In this document: positions 1-9,994 of the stretch, one piece after another
How the letters are laid out: every line of letters begins with the position of its first letter
Position numbering within the stretch: the first letter of the stretch is position 1
Assembly (NCBI GenBank): GCA_026713545.1
Contig: JAPOOG010000109.1
Location: 1-64,000 of the forward strand
DNA from: Bryobacterales bacterium
Lineage (GTDB): Bacteria > Acidobacteriota > Terriglobia > Bryobacterales > UBA6623
DNA: 64,000 bases
Direction: 5' to 3'
The notes under the pieces: model-generated
The model's input: only the letters and a program-made list of their open reading frames with translations
Databases searched by the model: none
Told to the model about the DNA's origin: nothing
Translations under genes and position numbers: made by a program

Positions 1-330
1 CCCGGCATTTCCCGGCAAAAAAATGTTGCCCCGAGCCAATGTCAGCTCACCGTCCGCTGCTCTCGGTGGGCCTCACGACAAGCGCCGTTCGCCGCAGATC
101 CCGTCGCCCTCCGGGCTCGTTCCGCTGCCGCGATTCCCACATTCCCACAGCCACGACGACGACGATTCTCTCTTGACGTACAAGGGGACATTTCTATTGG
201 GCGTTGACACACTGTTGCCGTCCGATTGCACGAACAGGCGTGTTGCGGTATGCTGAGCGGCAGTAGACCTCGTTCCGGGGTCTTCTTTCCCCTCCACTCT
301 CTTCCGTGCGGTTCCGGCGGATCTTCGTCC

Positions 331-1578
<1,248 letters not shown>

Positions 1579-1612
1579 CAGCCCGCAGTGAAAGTACCGC
1601 GGGAGGCGTGGG
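1579..1612 (+). repeat. Probable family-2 end fragment abutting rho stop codon
   Basis: CAGCCCGCAGTGAAAGTACCGCGGGAGGCG compared with CAGCCCGTGGTAAAAGTTACGCGGGCGGGG at 41642. Confidence 0.55.
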
Positions 1613-1914
1613 GGTCTTTTGAGGCCCTCGACGCAAGAACGCAGCGCATTGTTCTTCAACCGCCAAGAACCCCTTCGTCCCCAGGAAGAATAACGCTGCC
1701 TGCGTGACTTGCGCCACGGGCTTGCTGACTTCTAAAGAACGAAGTCGGAAACACCGACGCTTCAGTTCTCCGGCAGGTAAGTGACCAGATCCCTTTGGGC
1801 GTCTTCCGGCCATCCGGAAGCTGCCGCGCCAAGACCACCGGGAGTTCTCATCCGAGGATGGACTGCTGGCTCTCCACTTGTCAGGATGCCCGGCTTCTGT
1901 AATCTTGGTTACAC

Positions 1915-2289
1915 ATGAAAGTACTGGAATGGACGCTCCGCATCGCTCTCTTCGGAGAGTTTCTCGGTCATGGCATCTTCGCTTATCGGGCCGTTCCCCA
2001 TTTTCAGGAGCTCATGGCCGGATCGCTCGGGGTCTCGACCGAGGCAGCGGCAAATATTCTCCCGATCATCGGCATCATCGACTTCGGGATTGCAATCCTG
2101 GCGCTTGTCTATCCGATGCGAGTGGTGCTGATCTATGCAACGCTCTGGGGATTGCTCACCGGCCTGTCACGGCCAATCTCGGGCAAGGAGATCTGGGACT
2201 TCGTCGAGCGCTGGCCGAATTGGGGTGTCCCCCTTGGGCTGTTGCTGGTGCGTGGCTGGCCGAAGCAAGTCCGCGATTGGTTTCGTTAG
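1915..2289 (+). CDS. Small multi-pass membrane protein of unknown function
   Basis: 124 aa, about four hydrophobic segments, no recognised catalytic motif. Confidence 0.65.
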   Translation: MKVLEWTLRIALFGEFLGHGIFAYRAVPHFQELMAGSLGVSTEAAANILPIIGIIDFGIAILALVYPMRVVLIYATLWGLLTGLSRPISGKEIWDFVERWPNWGVPLGLLLVRGWPKQVRDWFR

Positions 2290-2314
2290 AAACGTGGTTC
2301 CGCAGGTCGCCTGT

Positions 2315-2403
2315 CTGACCTGAAACATCCTGTTTATCAAGCCGGGTTGACGCCCATCCGGATGTTTCCTGTTTGAATGATCCGCCCACGAGCGGAGGAA
2401 AAA
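2315..2403 (+). repeat. Hairpin module upstream of family-1 element (copy 1)
   Basis: CTGACCTGAAACATCC...GGATGTTTCCTGTTTGAATGATCCGCCCACGAGCGGAGGAAAAA; same arrangement at 10952-11041. GAAACATCC/GGATGTTTC form a stem. Confidence 0.8.
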
Positions 2404-2459
2404 CTAGCCTGCATGTCTCACCACGTGGCGAGGCGAAGTGCGTGAGAGGGCCGTCAGGA
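2404..2459 (+). repeat. Family-1 palindromic element, left-end fragment
   Basis: CTAG-CCTGCATGTCTCACCACGTGGCGAGGCGAAGTGCGTGAGAGGGCCGTCAGGA; matches copies near 3455, 11046 and 12657. Confidence 0.85.
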
Positions 2460-3353
2460 AGAGAAGTGGTAGATCCCTGCCGCCGTCTTGCCGAGAATCC
2501 ACTTCTTATCCTCGGAAGTGAAGAAGGGAATGATGTCTTTCATGACCGGCAGCTCGTAGAAATTGGCGTAGAGCATCCGCTGCGGTCCGAAGCGGTCGTA
2601 GACCCTCCGCAGGTACGGCCACATGTCGCGGTAGGGGATCTCCTCTTTCGAAGGATTGTGCAGCGACGTCCGGATGTAGACGTTCGGGAACTTCTCGAGG
2701 TCGAGAATCTGGTCGATGCCTTCTTCGTCCGGCCGCGTGATGTCGATCATGGCGAAGTGGTCAATGACGATTTTGACGCCGCGGAAGCGCTCGGCCATGT
2801 CCGCAACTTGCGAAATCTGATGAGGGGCCAGGAAGATATTGAACATAGCGCCGAGTTCCTCGGCTTTCTTCCATAGCGGATAAACCGCCGGATCGTTCAT
2901 CCAGACAACGTCCCGGTCGTAGATCGGACTGAGCCGGAGCCCGGAAAAGCCCTGCTCCTTGACGAGGTGTTCGAGCCTTGCGGGGTTCTCGGGATCGCCG
3001 GGGGAGTGCAGGCGGTAGCCGACAAGCAGGCCGATCGCGGCGAATCGGTCAGGGTGCTGTTTGAGCATGTATGCCGGGTAGGAATTGTCCGTCCCGTAGT
3101 AGCACACGTGACTGATGACGACCTTGTCGATGTTGTAGAGCTGCATTTGGGAGAGGATGTGCTCCATCGAATACTCACGGTCGGGCCGACTGTTCGGGCA
3201 GTTCGAGAGCCTCGAGTTGATCGGAAAGCGCTCGTCATGCAGAACCCAGGCGTGCTCGGCTGCGTTGATGATCGGGTCGGCCTCTGTGGAAGCGGCGTCT
3301 GAAGCCGCGAGTGCTCCGGCTGTGCTGAGTGCAAGGTATTCACGACGGGTCAT
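2454..3353 (-). CDS. Amidohydrolase-2 family (TIM-barrel metal-dependent hydrolase), with export-type N-terminus
   Basis: MTRREYLALSTAGALAASDA N-terminus, then GFSGLRLSPIYD, VIDHFAMID, GPQRMLYANFYELP. C-terminal stop (TCA 2454-2456) lies within a family-1 repeat fragment. Confidence 0.8.
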   Translation of the reverse strand: MTRREYLALSTAGALAASDAASTEADPIINAAEHAWVLHDERFPINSRLSNCPNSRPDREYSMEHILSQMQLYNIDKVVISHVCYYGTDNSYPAYMLKQHPDRFAAIGLLVGYRLHSPGDPENPARLEHLVKEQGFSGLRLSPIYDRDVVWMNDPAVYPLWKKAEELGAMFNIFLAPHQISQVADMAERFRGVKIVIDHFAMIDITRPDEEGIDQILDLEKFPNVYIRTSLHNPSKEEIPYRDMWPYLRRVYDRFGPQRMLYANFYELPVMKDIIPFFTSEDKKWILGKTAAGIYHFSS

Positions 3354-3454
3354 GGCAGGGTCTCACGTACGAGTCTAGGCGCTCACAGGTCCCCAAGGCT
3401 ACTACGAACCCGAACCGACGGCACTGCCGAAGAGAATATCCACAGCTTTTCTAA

Positions 3455-3615
3455 CCTGCATGTCTCACCACGCGGCGAGGCGAAGTGCGTGAGAGGGTCG
3501 TCAGAGATTTCTTCTTGGAGCGAACCAGGCCCCCGTCAATGGTTTTCACGAATCACGAGACACGAATCACGGCTTTTTTCGCATGCTTCGGCCGTCGGGT
3601 GGTGAGAAATGCAGG
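3455..3615 (+). repeat. Family-1 element, both ends present, short interior with CACGAATCACGA tandem motif
   Basis: CTAA-CCTGCATGTCTCACC ... GGTGAGAAATGCAGG-TTAG inverted ends. Confidence 0.88.
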
Positions 3616-3619
3616 TTAG

Positions 3620-4319
3620 CATCTCTTCAGCATATTGGGCTCCGGCGGGAGTGTCCTCATGCTTGTAGAAAAGGAACACATCTTTGCCGTCGTCCTTTAT
3701 TTCTTCGACTTTGGCGACGATTTTCCGTCGGTCTTCCTGGGTATAGCCGGTAGCCGGTTTTTCGAAGGCGGAAATACACGAAGTCAGCGGTAATGACTTC
3801 GGGAGTCTCGAGTTTGTCGGATTCGGCGAGGCAGACGGTAACGTTGTGCTTTTGCAAGAGGTCGTACACGGCGGCGTCGAACCAGGATTCGTGACGAAAC
3901 TCCATCGCGTAGCGCATGTCACCGGGAAGGTCGCCCAGGAACGTTTCCAGGCGCTTGGTATCACACTTCAAGTTGGGCGGGAGTTGGAAGAGGACGACTC
4001 CGAGACGCCCGGTTTCGTGGAGCGCGTCAATCGAGCGCAGGAACAACTTGGTCGGCTCCTTGACGTCCTTGAGGCGCTTGAAGTGCGTGATGCGCTGGTG
4101 GGCCTTGATGCAGAAGCGGAAGTTTTCGCTCGTGCTGTAGATCCAGTTCGCCAAGGTGCTCTCGGCCGGGGTGCGGTGGAAGGTATAGTTGATTTCAACG
4201 GCGTTGAGGCGGCTGGCGTAGTGCTGCAAAAACTTCCTGGCAGCGAGTTTTTGAGGGTAGAATTCGGGCTTCCAGTTCGGGTAGGAGTACCCGGAAGTAC
4301 CGGCGAAGAGTTCGGCCAT
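3620..4319 (-). pseudogene. DUF72 (YecE-like) family protein disrupted by a frameshift (7-bp tandem duplication)
   Basis: MAELFAGTSGYSYPNWKPEFYPQKL...LNAVEINYTFHRTPAESTLANW is typical of DUF72. The frame breaks at TAGCCGGTAGCCGG (3744-3757) and homologous sequence resumes in another frame (KTGYTQEDRRKIVAKVEEIKDDGKDVFLFYKHEDTPAGAQYAEEM). Confidence 0.8.
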
Positions 4320-4401
4320 CGTGCATCGAGCCGGACTTGCCAACGAGTATACCCGCTGGCCGAGCTCTGACCAGGATGCCGGGAATTCGGAGGAGCGAAC
4401 C

Positions 4402-5076
4402 ATGACGGAAGTTGGTGTCGAGGCCTTCGACCGTGACTACCCGGAAGGGCCGGCGGTGCGTGGGTTTCTCCATGCAGCGGATGGCGACTCGGCCCTCGTT
4501 CTGACTCACGGCGCGGGCGGCAACGCGGATTCCCGCCTGCTTGTTGCCTTGGCGGCGGCTTTCTCCAAGAGCGGTGTGTCCGTTTTGCGAAGCAATATGC
4601 CGTTCCGTCAGAAACGGCTGAAAGGGCCTCCGAATCCCGGAGCAACAGCCCAGGACCGTGAGGGACTGCGTCGGGCGGTCGAATGCATGCGTGAACGCGC
4701 GGCGCAGGTGTATCTCGGAGGACAGTCGTACGGAGGCCGACAAGCAACCATGTTGGCATCCGAAGATGAGAGCGTAGCGGACGCTCTGTTGCTGATCTCC
4801 TATCCGCTGCATCCACCGGGCAGGCCGGAAAGGTCAAGGACAGATCATTTCGACGAGCTGCGAACCCCGTCGCTCTTCGTCCACGGCTCGAAGGACCCGT
4901 TTGGGACGCTGGAGGAAATGCGAGTGGCGCTGAAGCGTGTCTCAGGCCGCAACCGGCTCCTTGAAATCGAGAACGGAAGCCATGGCCTGGTCCGAGGCAA
5001 GACAGAGGTGCTTTATCAGGAAGTAGCCGCTCGAATCGTCACCGTGTTCAGCGAATTGATTCAGTTCGCAACATGA
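4402..5076 (+). CDS. Alpha/beta hydrolase (KANL3/Tex30-like, dienelactone hydrolase superfamily)
   Basis: LVLTHGAGGNADSRLL, VYLGGQSYGGRQATMLA (GxSxGG nucleophile elbow), TPSLFVHGSKDPFGT, ENGSHGL. ATG 4402. Confidence 0.85.
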   Translation: MTEVGVEAFDRDYPEGPAVRGFLHAADGDSALVLTHGAGGNADSRLLVALAAAFSKSGVSVLRSNMPFRQKRLKGPPNPGATAQDREGLRRAVECMRERAAQVYLGGQSYGGRQATMLASEDESVADALLLISYPLHPPGRPERSRTDHFDELRTPSLFVHGSKDPFGTLEEMRVALKRVSGRNRLLEIENGSHGLVRGKTEVLYQEVAARIVTVFSELIQFAT

Positions 5077-5276
5077 TTCTCTCGGGGTTTCCTGTCTTCC
5101 TGGAGTGGACGTGGCGAGGACTTCGGGTATCTTGTTTTCCGTGCTTGTCCGATGCCGTTGACGCAACGCTTGCTGAGCATGTCTCGGTCAATCGGCAGGT
5201 AGCATCGGTTCGTTGTGCTGGCTTCCACGCTCCTGAGCGTACGCCATGAGCACTATCTCCGCTAGAATGCTTTGCC

Positions 5277-7442
5277 ATGAAGAAATGGATCTTGTGCTTC
5301 GCCGTGCTCGCGACAACGCCTGTTGCGGCGCAAACCGCTAGCGGAGCCATCCGCGGTTTCACATCCGACAGCGCCAAGGCACAGCGTGAGCTGGAAGCGA
5401 AGATGGCCTCCATCCCTCGGGCGGCCAACGTGCGTGAGTACATCCGAGTGATGTCGGAGGAGCCGCACCACACCGGCAGCAAGGCGGGCATGGAAGTGGC
5501 GCAGTATGTCCTCGACAAGTTCAAGACATGGGGTCTGGACGCGGAGTTCCACAAGTTTGAAGGACTGATGCCGACGCCTCGTGAACGGCATCTCGAGTTG
5601 CTCGCTCCGGAAAGCTACGTCGCCAAACTCAAGGAACCGGCGCTTCCCGAAGACAAGGATTCCTCCGATGAAGGCCAACTGCCTTCCTACAACGCCTACT
5701 CGCCCGACGGCGACGTCACCGCACAAATTGTTTACGTCAACTACGGAATGCCAGCCGACTACGAAGTGCTTGACGAATTGGGCATCGACGTCAAGGGCAA
5801 GATCGTGCTGGCTCGATACCTCGGAGGCTGGCGCGGCATCAAGCCGAAGGTGGCCGCCCAACACGGTGCGATTGGCTGCATCATCTATTCCGATCCGCGT
5901 GACGACGGTTATTTTCACGGCGACGCCTATCCCGAAGGAGCATATCGCTCGAAATGGAGCGTCCAGCGAGGCAGTACGATGGACATGCCGATCCATCCCG
6001 GTGATCCCCTCACGCCCGGCTGGGGCGCCGAGCCCGGCGGTAAGCGGCTCGGGATTTCCGAGTCGAAGACGTTGCCGAAGATCCCTGTGCTGCCGATTTC
6101 CTACGGCGACGCCCTCCCGATTCTGCGCAACTTGGGCGGTCCCGTAGCTCCGGAGAACTGGCGTGGGGCATTGCCTCTGACCTACCACCTCGGGCCGGGA
6201 CCGGCGAAGGTACGCCTCAAGGTAAGCTTCAATTGGACCATCCCCACCGGCTACAACGTGATCGCCAGGATTCCCGGCAGCAACGATCCGGATGAATGGA
6301 TCATCTACGGTAACCATCACGACGGATGGGTCAACGGCGCCATGGATCCCATCAGTGGAAACGCGGCGCTGATGGAAACCGCGCGAACACTCGCTGAGAT
6401 GGTGAAGCAGGGCTGGCAGCCGAAGCGAACGATCGTCTTTGCCAGTTGGGACGCCGAGGAGTGGGGTCTGATCGGTTCAACCGAGTGGGGCGAGAAGTAC
6501 AGGGATGAAATCCGCGGGAAGACCGTCGCCTACTTCAACACGGACAGCAATCGCGCCGGCGTTCTGAGCTTCGCTGGATCACACACGCTAGAGCGATTCC
6601 TCAACGAAGTCGCGCACTCGATCACCGACCCGAACTCGGGCCAAAGCCTTTGGACTGTGATGAAGGAGAAAGCCGTCAATCAGGCGGGCGATGACGATGC
6701 TAAGAAAAAAGAACTGGACTCGCGCCGCGATTTGCGCATCGGAGCGCTGGGCTCCGGCTCAGACTACACTGTTTTTCTCGATCACCTGACCGTCGCGTCG
6801 GTGAACACGGCATTCCGTGTACCGGTTTTCGGCGTTTACCACTCCATCTATGACTCGTTCGACTGGTACCGGCGCTTCGGCGACCCGCAATTCGCCTACG
6901 GGCGCGCCCTCGCGCTGGTGCATGCCGTGGCCTTGTCGCGTATGGCTAACGCCGAAGTGCTGCCCTTCGAGTTCACCAATCTCACGGACACCATCGGTGT
7001 GTACCTCGATGAATTGGATCAGCTATTGACCAACAAGCGCAAGAAGGACGCCTCGATTGCTCTCGACCTCAAGCCTCTGCGAGGCGGCCTCGACGTCCTC
7101 GGCAAGGCCGCCCAGGCCTACGAGAAAACCTTCGCGCAGGCGCTCGGCGGGGCCGGCCCGACCGGCGATTTATCCAGAGCGAACGCCGCCCTCCGTCAGG
7201 TCGAACAGGCTATGCGCTTGGAGGACGGCCTTCCCGGACAGCGCGAATGGTTCAAGCACGCCCTCTACGCGCCGGGCTTCTACACCGGATACGGCGTAAA
7301 GACAATTCCCGGCGTGCGCGAGGCGATCGAGCAAGACGACTGGACGACGGCAAAGAAGCAGGTCGGTGTCGTACGCGGCGTCTTCGACAGGGTGGCGGCC
7401 CGAGTACGTGAAGCCGAGGCCGCCCTGCGCCAAGCCAGATAG
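5277..7442 (+). CDS. M28 family peptidase (glutamate carboxypeptidase II/NAALADase-like), secreted
   Basis: Signal peptide MKKWILCFAVLATTPVAAQ; GNHHDGWVNGAMDPISGNAALMETAR, FASWDAEEWGLIGSTEWGE, GSGSDYTVFLDH, PVFGVYHSIYDSFDW. Confidence 0.93.
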   Translation: MKKWILCFAVLATTPVAAQTASGAIRGFTSDSAKAQRELEAKMASIPRAANVREYIRVMSEEPHHTGSKAGMEVAQYVLDKFKTWGLDAEFHKFEGLMPTPRERHLELLAPESYVAKLKEPALPEDKDSSDEGQLPSYNAYSPDGDVTAQIVYVNYGMPADYEVLDELGIDVKGKIVLARYLGGWRGIKPKVAAQHGAIGCIIYSDPRDDGYFHGDAYPEGAYRSKWSVQRGSTMDMPIHPGDPLTPGWGAEPGGKRLGISESKTLPKIPVLPISYGDALPILRNLGGPVAPENWRGALPLTYHLGPGPAKVRLKVSFNWTIPTGYNVIARIPGSNDPDEWIIYGNHHDGWVNGAMDPISGNAALMETARTLAEMVKQGWQPKRTIVFASWDAEEWGLIGSTEWGEKYRDEIRGKTVAYFNTDSNRAGVLSFAGSHTLERFLNEVAHSITDPNSGQSLWTVMKEKAVNQAGDDDAKKKELDSRRDLRIGALGSGSDYTVFLDHLTVASVNTAFRVPVFGVYHSIYDSFDWYRRFGDPQFAYGRALALVHAVALSRMANAEVLPFEFTNLTDTIGVYLDELDQLLTNKRKKDASIALDLKPLRGGLDVLGKAAQAYEKTFAQALGGAGPTGDLSRANAALRQVEQAMRLEDGLPGQREWFKHALYAPGFYTGYGVKTIPGVREAIEQDDWTTAKKQVGVVRGVFDRVAARVREAEAALRQAR

Positions 7443-7525
7443 CTCGCCGATAGTGACCGCCAAGTACTGCGACCGCCATGTGCAACGCCCGATTAGCATA
7501 GTCGAACGCTTATCACAGGCTCTAG

Positions 7526-7723
7526 CCGGCATGTCTCACCACGCGGCGAGGTGCAGTGCGTGAGAGGGTCGTCAGGACGAGGCGCGAGACGGGCGGAGGA
7601 AAAAGGCGCGCGCAGGCGTACTTGACCGTACGTCGAGCACGGCAAGCAAGCGTTGCGAAAGAAAAGCGAAGTCATGGCTGTCGTATTGCGTGTTTCGGCC
7701 GTCGGATTGGTGAGAAATGCCGT
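7526..7723 (+). repeat. Family-1 element, full length (198 bp), flanked by CTAG on both sides
   Basis: CTAG (7522-7525) CCGGCATGTCTCACC ... GGTGAGAAATGCCGT CTAG (7724-7727). Confidence 0.88.
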
Positions 7724-7748
7724 CTAGCCTCGGTCAGAGACACATCGC

Positions 7749-9272
7749 ATGAAGTACTGGCTCGGACTGGACGTCGGCACCGGAGGATCTCGCGCCCTCC
7801 TCGTCGACGAGAACGGCCGTGTCGCGGGCGGTGTCACCGCGCCTCACGATGAGATGCAGATGCCCAAGCCCCTCTGGGCCGAACAGCGCCCCGAGGACTG
7901 GTGGCAGGCCTCGCAGCAGGCGATCCGGGGCGTGTTGCGAGAAACCGGCGTCGCCGCTGACGATGTCGAGGCCATCGGCCTGTCCGGCCAAATGCACGGG
8001 CTCATCCTGCTGGACGAAAACCACGACGTTCTGCGCCCGGCGATCATCTGGTGCGATCAGCGCTGCCAGGATCAAGTCGACTGGATCAACTCAACCGCAG
8101 GGACAGACATGGTCCTCGATCAAACGGCCAACCCCGTTCTGACCGGGTTTACGGCGCCCAAGCTCATCTGGGTCCGTGACCACGATCCGTCGAGCTACGA
8201 GCGAGTCAGGCACGTCCTACTCCCGAAGGACTACATACGTTTCCGCCTTACGGGCGAATTCGCCGGCGATGTCTCCGATGCCTCCGGCACAGCTTTGTTC
8301 GATGTCGTACATCGGCGTTGGGCTGACCCGCTGATCGAGAAACTCGGGATCGACCGCTCCATTCTGCCCCGGGTTGTCGAGTCCCAGGAAGTAACAGGGA
8401 CCGTCAGTGAAATCGTATCGGAGCATACCGGCCTAAGTGCGGGGACGCCGGTTGTTGGTGGCGCTGGCGACCAGGCCGCGAGCGCCGTCGGCAACGGGAT
8501 TGTCGAGACCGGGCTCGTCTCGGCAACGATAGGCACTTCCGGCGTCATCTTCTCCCATCTCGATAAGGTCGCCTACGACCCTGCTGGAAGAGTTCACACG
8601 TTTTGCCATGCCGTGCCCGGGAAATGGCACGTTATGGGGGTGACGCAAGGAGCCGGTCTGAGCTTGCAATGGTTCCGGAATCAACTTGGCCGGGACGCGG
8701 TTGTCGAAGCGGAACGCCGCGATGTCGATCCGTACGAGATTCTGGCCGGGGAGGCCGCGCAAGCCCCGGCTGGTTCGGAGGGGTTGTATTGGCTTCCTTA
8801 TCTGATGGGCGAGCGCTCGCCACACCTCGATGCACATGCGCGCGGCGGTTGGATCGGCCTGACGGCCAGGCACACGCGCTCCCACTTGATTCGTTCCGTG
8901 ATCGAAGGTGTTTCCTACAGCTTGAATGACTGCCTTGACATCGTGGCGTCGCTCGGCGTAGGCGTGAAGATCGTGCGGGCTTCCGGAGGCGGAGCCCGCA
9001 GCGAATTGTGGCGGCGGATTCTCGCGTCCGTCTTCGGCGTACCCATCGCGACGATTGAAAGCCGGGAAGGGTCCGCCTACGGGGCTGCACTGCTGGGCAT
9101 GGTGGGGAGTGGACGGTTTGGGTCCGTCTCGGAAGCCTGCCGCACAGCTATCCAGGAATGTGAGCGCGTCGAACCGGACCCGGATTGGCGAAGCCGTTAC
9201 GACGCGGACTATCCCGTCTTCCAGCGACTCTACCCTGCTCTGAAGGATCGCTTCTCTGAAATGTCCCGCTGA
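7749..9272 (+). CDS. xylB: Xylulokinase (FGGY family carbohydrate kinase)
   Basis: MKYWLGLDVGTGGSRALLVDENG, AIGLSGQMHGLILLD, AIIWCDQRC, GAGDQAASAVGNGIV, RASGGGARSELWRRILASVFGVPI. Confidence 0.95.
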   Translation: MKYWLGLDVGTGGSRALLVDENGRVAGGVTAPHDEMQMPKPLWAEQRPEDWWQASQQAIRGVLRETGVAADDVEAIGLSGQMHGLILLDENHDVLRPAIIWCDQRCQDQVDWINSTAGTDMVLDQTANPVLTGFTAPKLIWVRDHDPSSYERVRHVLLPKDYIRFRLTGEFAGDVSDASGTALFDVVHRRWADPLIEKLGIDRSILPRVVESQEVTGTVSEIVSEHTGLSAGTPVVGGAGDQAASAVGNGIVETGLVSATIGTSGVIFSHLDKVAYDPAGRVHTFCHAVPGKWHVMGVTQGAGLSLQWFRNQLGRDAVVEAERRDVDPYEILAGEAAQAPAGSEGLYWLPYLMGERSPHLDAHARGGWIGLTARHTRSHLIRSVIEGVSYSLNDCLDIVASLGVGVKIVRASGGGARSELWRRILASVFGVPIATIESREGSAYGAALLGMVGSGRFGSVSEACRTAIQECERVEPDPDWRSRYDADYPVFQRLYPALKDRFSEMSR

Positions 9273-9307
9273 CATGCTTTCCCCCACACGGGGAGAAAAG
9301 CAGCCTA
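9269..9307. terminator. Short palindrome between convergent xylB and DUF507 genes; likely bidirectional terminator
   Basis: CTGACATGCTTTCCCCCACACGGGGAGAAAAGCAGCCTA; CCCC/GGGG stem with flanking T/A tracts. Outer edges carry TGA (xylB stop) and CTA (reverse TAG, DUF507 stop). Confidence 0.6.
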
Positions 9308-9910
9308 AACGGGTGCAGCCGAAGCCGGGGTCAAGTCGATCCCGTAGCGCTTCATTTCTTCTTCGTAGTAGCGCCGGAAGAGTACGATCCACTCCTCGCT
9401 GCCCTCGGGGATGTCACGCTTCTGGTTGCGGATCTTATCCTGCGCGATCTGATCAATGATCTCTTCCTTGGTGAGTATGTCCCTCATCTCACGCAGAATC
9501 TGCAAGCGGATTTCATTCCACGGCTTCTTGACCCGCACGCCGGAGACGCGCGGCAGCTTGGCTGCAAGCTTGTGCGATAGCTCGACGATCTTGTCGCGGG
9601 AGACCTTCATGCCATCTTTCTCGCCGCGCGGCTGGGCCGAAACTGCTTTGCGCTCCGCCAGGATATTCCGCTTCACTTTCCAAAACATCTCCTGGTAAGG
9701 AATGCGTTCTTGACGTATATAGTCGGTGTACTGGTTTAGCAGTTCCCTTGCTTCGGCGTTGATCTCGTCTTCGAGGCTAAGCTCATCGATGAGAACTTCC
9801 TCAAAAGCTTCTCGAACAGTGGACTCGTTGGAAGTCTGGATGGACCCCCGGGAGAGTCGACGGGCTACTTCCCGAGCCAAGTAAGCAATAAATGTGCGTG
9901 GCAGTAACAT
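9305..9910 (-). CDS. DUF507 family protein (two DUF507-like halves)
   Basis: MLLPRTFIAYLAREVARRL...EDEINAEARELLNQY and MKVSRDKIVELSHKLAAKL...EEIIDQIAQDKIRNQKRDIPEGSEEWIVLFRRYYEEEMKRYGI. Confidence 0.8.
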   Translation of the reverse strand: MLLPRTFIAYLAREVARRLSRGSIQTSNESTVREAFEEVLIDELSLEDEINAEARELLNQYTDYIRQERIPYQEMFWKVKRNILAERKAVSAQPRGEKDGMKVSRDKIVELSHKLAAKLPRVSGVRVKKPWNEIRLQILREMRDILTKEEIIDQIAQDKIRNQKRDIPEGSEEWIVLFRRYYEEEMKRYGIDLTPASAAPV

Positions 9911-9994
9911 CCTTCACGTGTGTCAGTTTATCGACGGAATCCACAAGATGTCAACGCAGTCGCCGTCATGGAGATGGGTTGGGTGTGACTGCGT

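Noticed and set aside
5262-6320. 352-aa minus-strand ORF opposite the M28 peptidase
   Set aside because: Antisense to a well-supported CDS; composition typical of a shadow ORF.
8433-9392. 319-aa minus-strand ORF opposite xylB
   Set aside because: Antisense shadow ORF overlapping both xylB and the convergent DUF507 gene.
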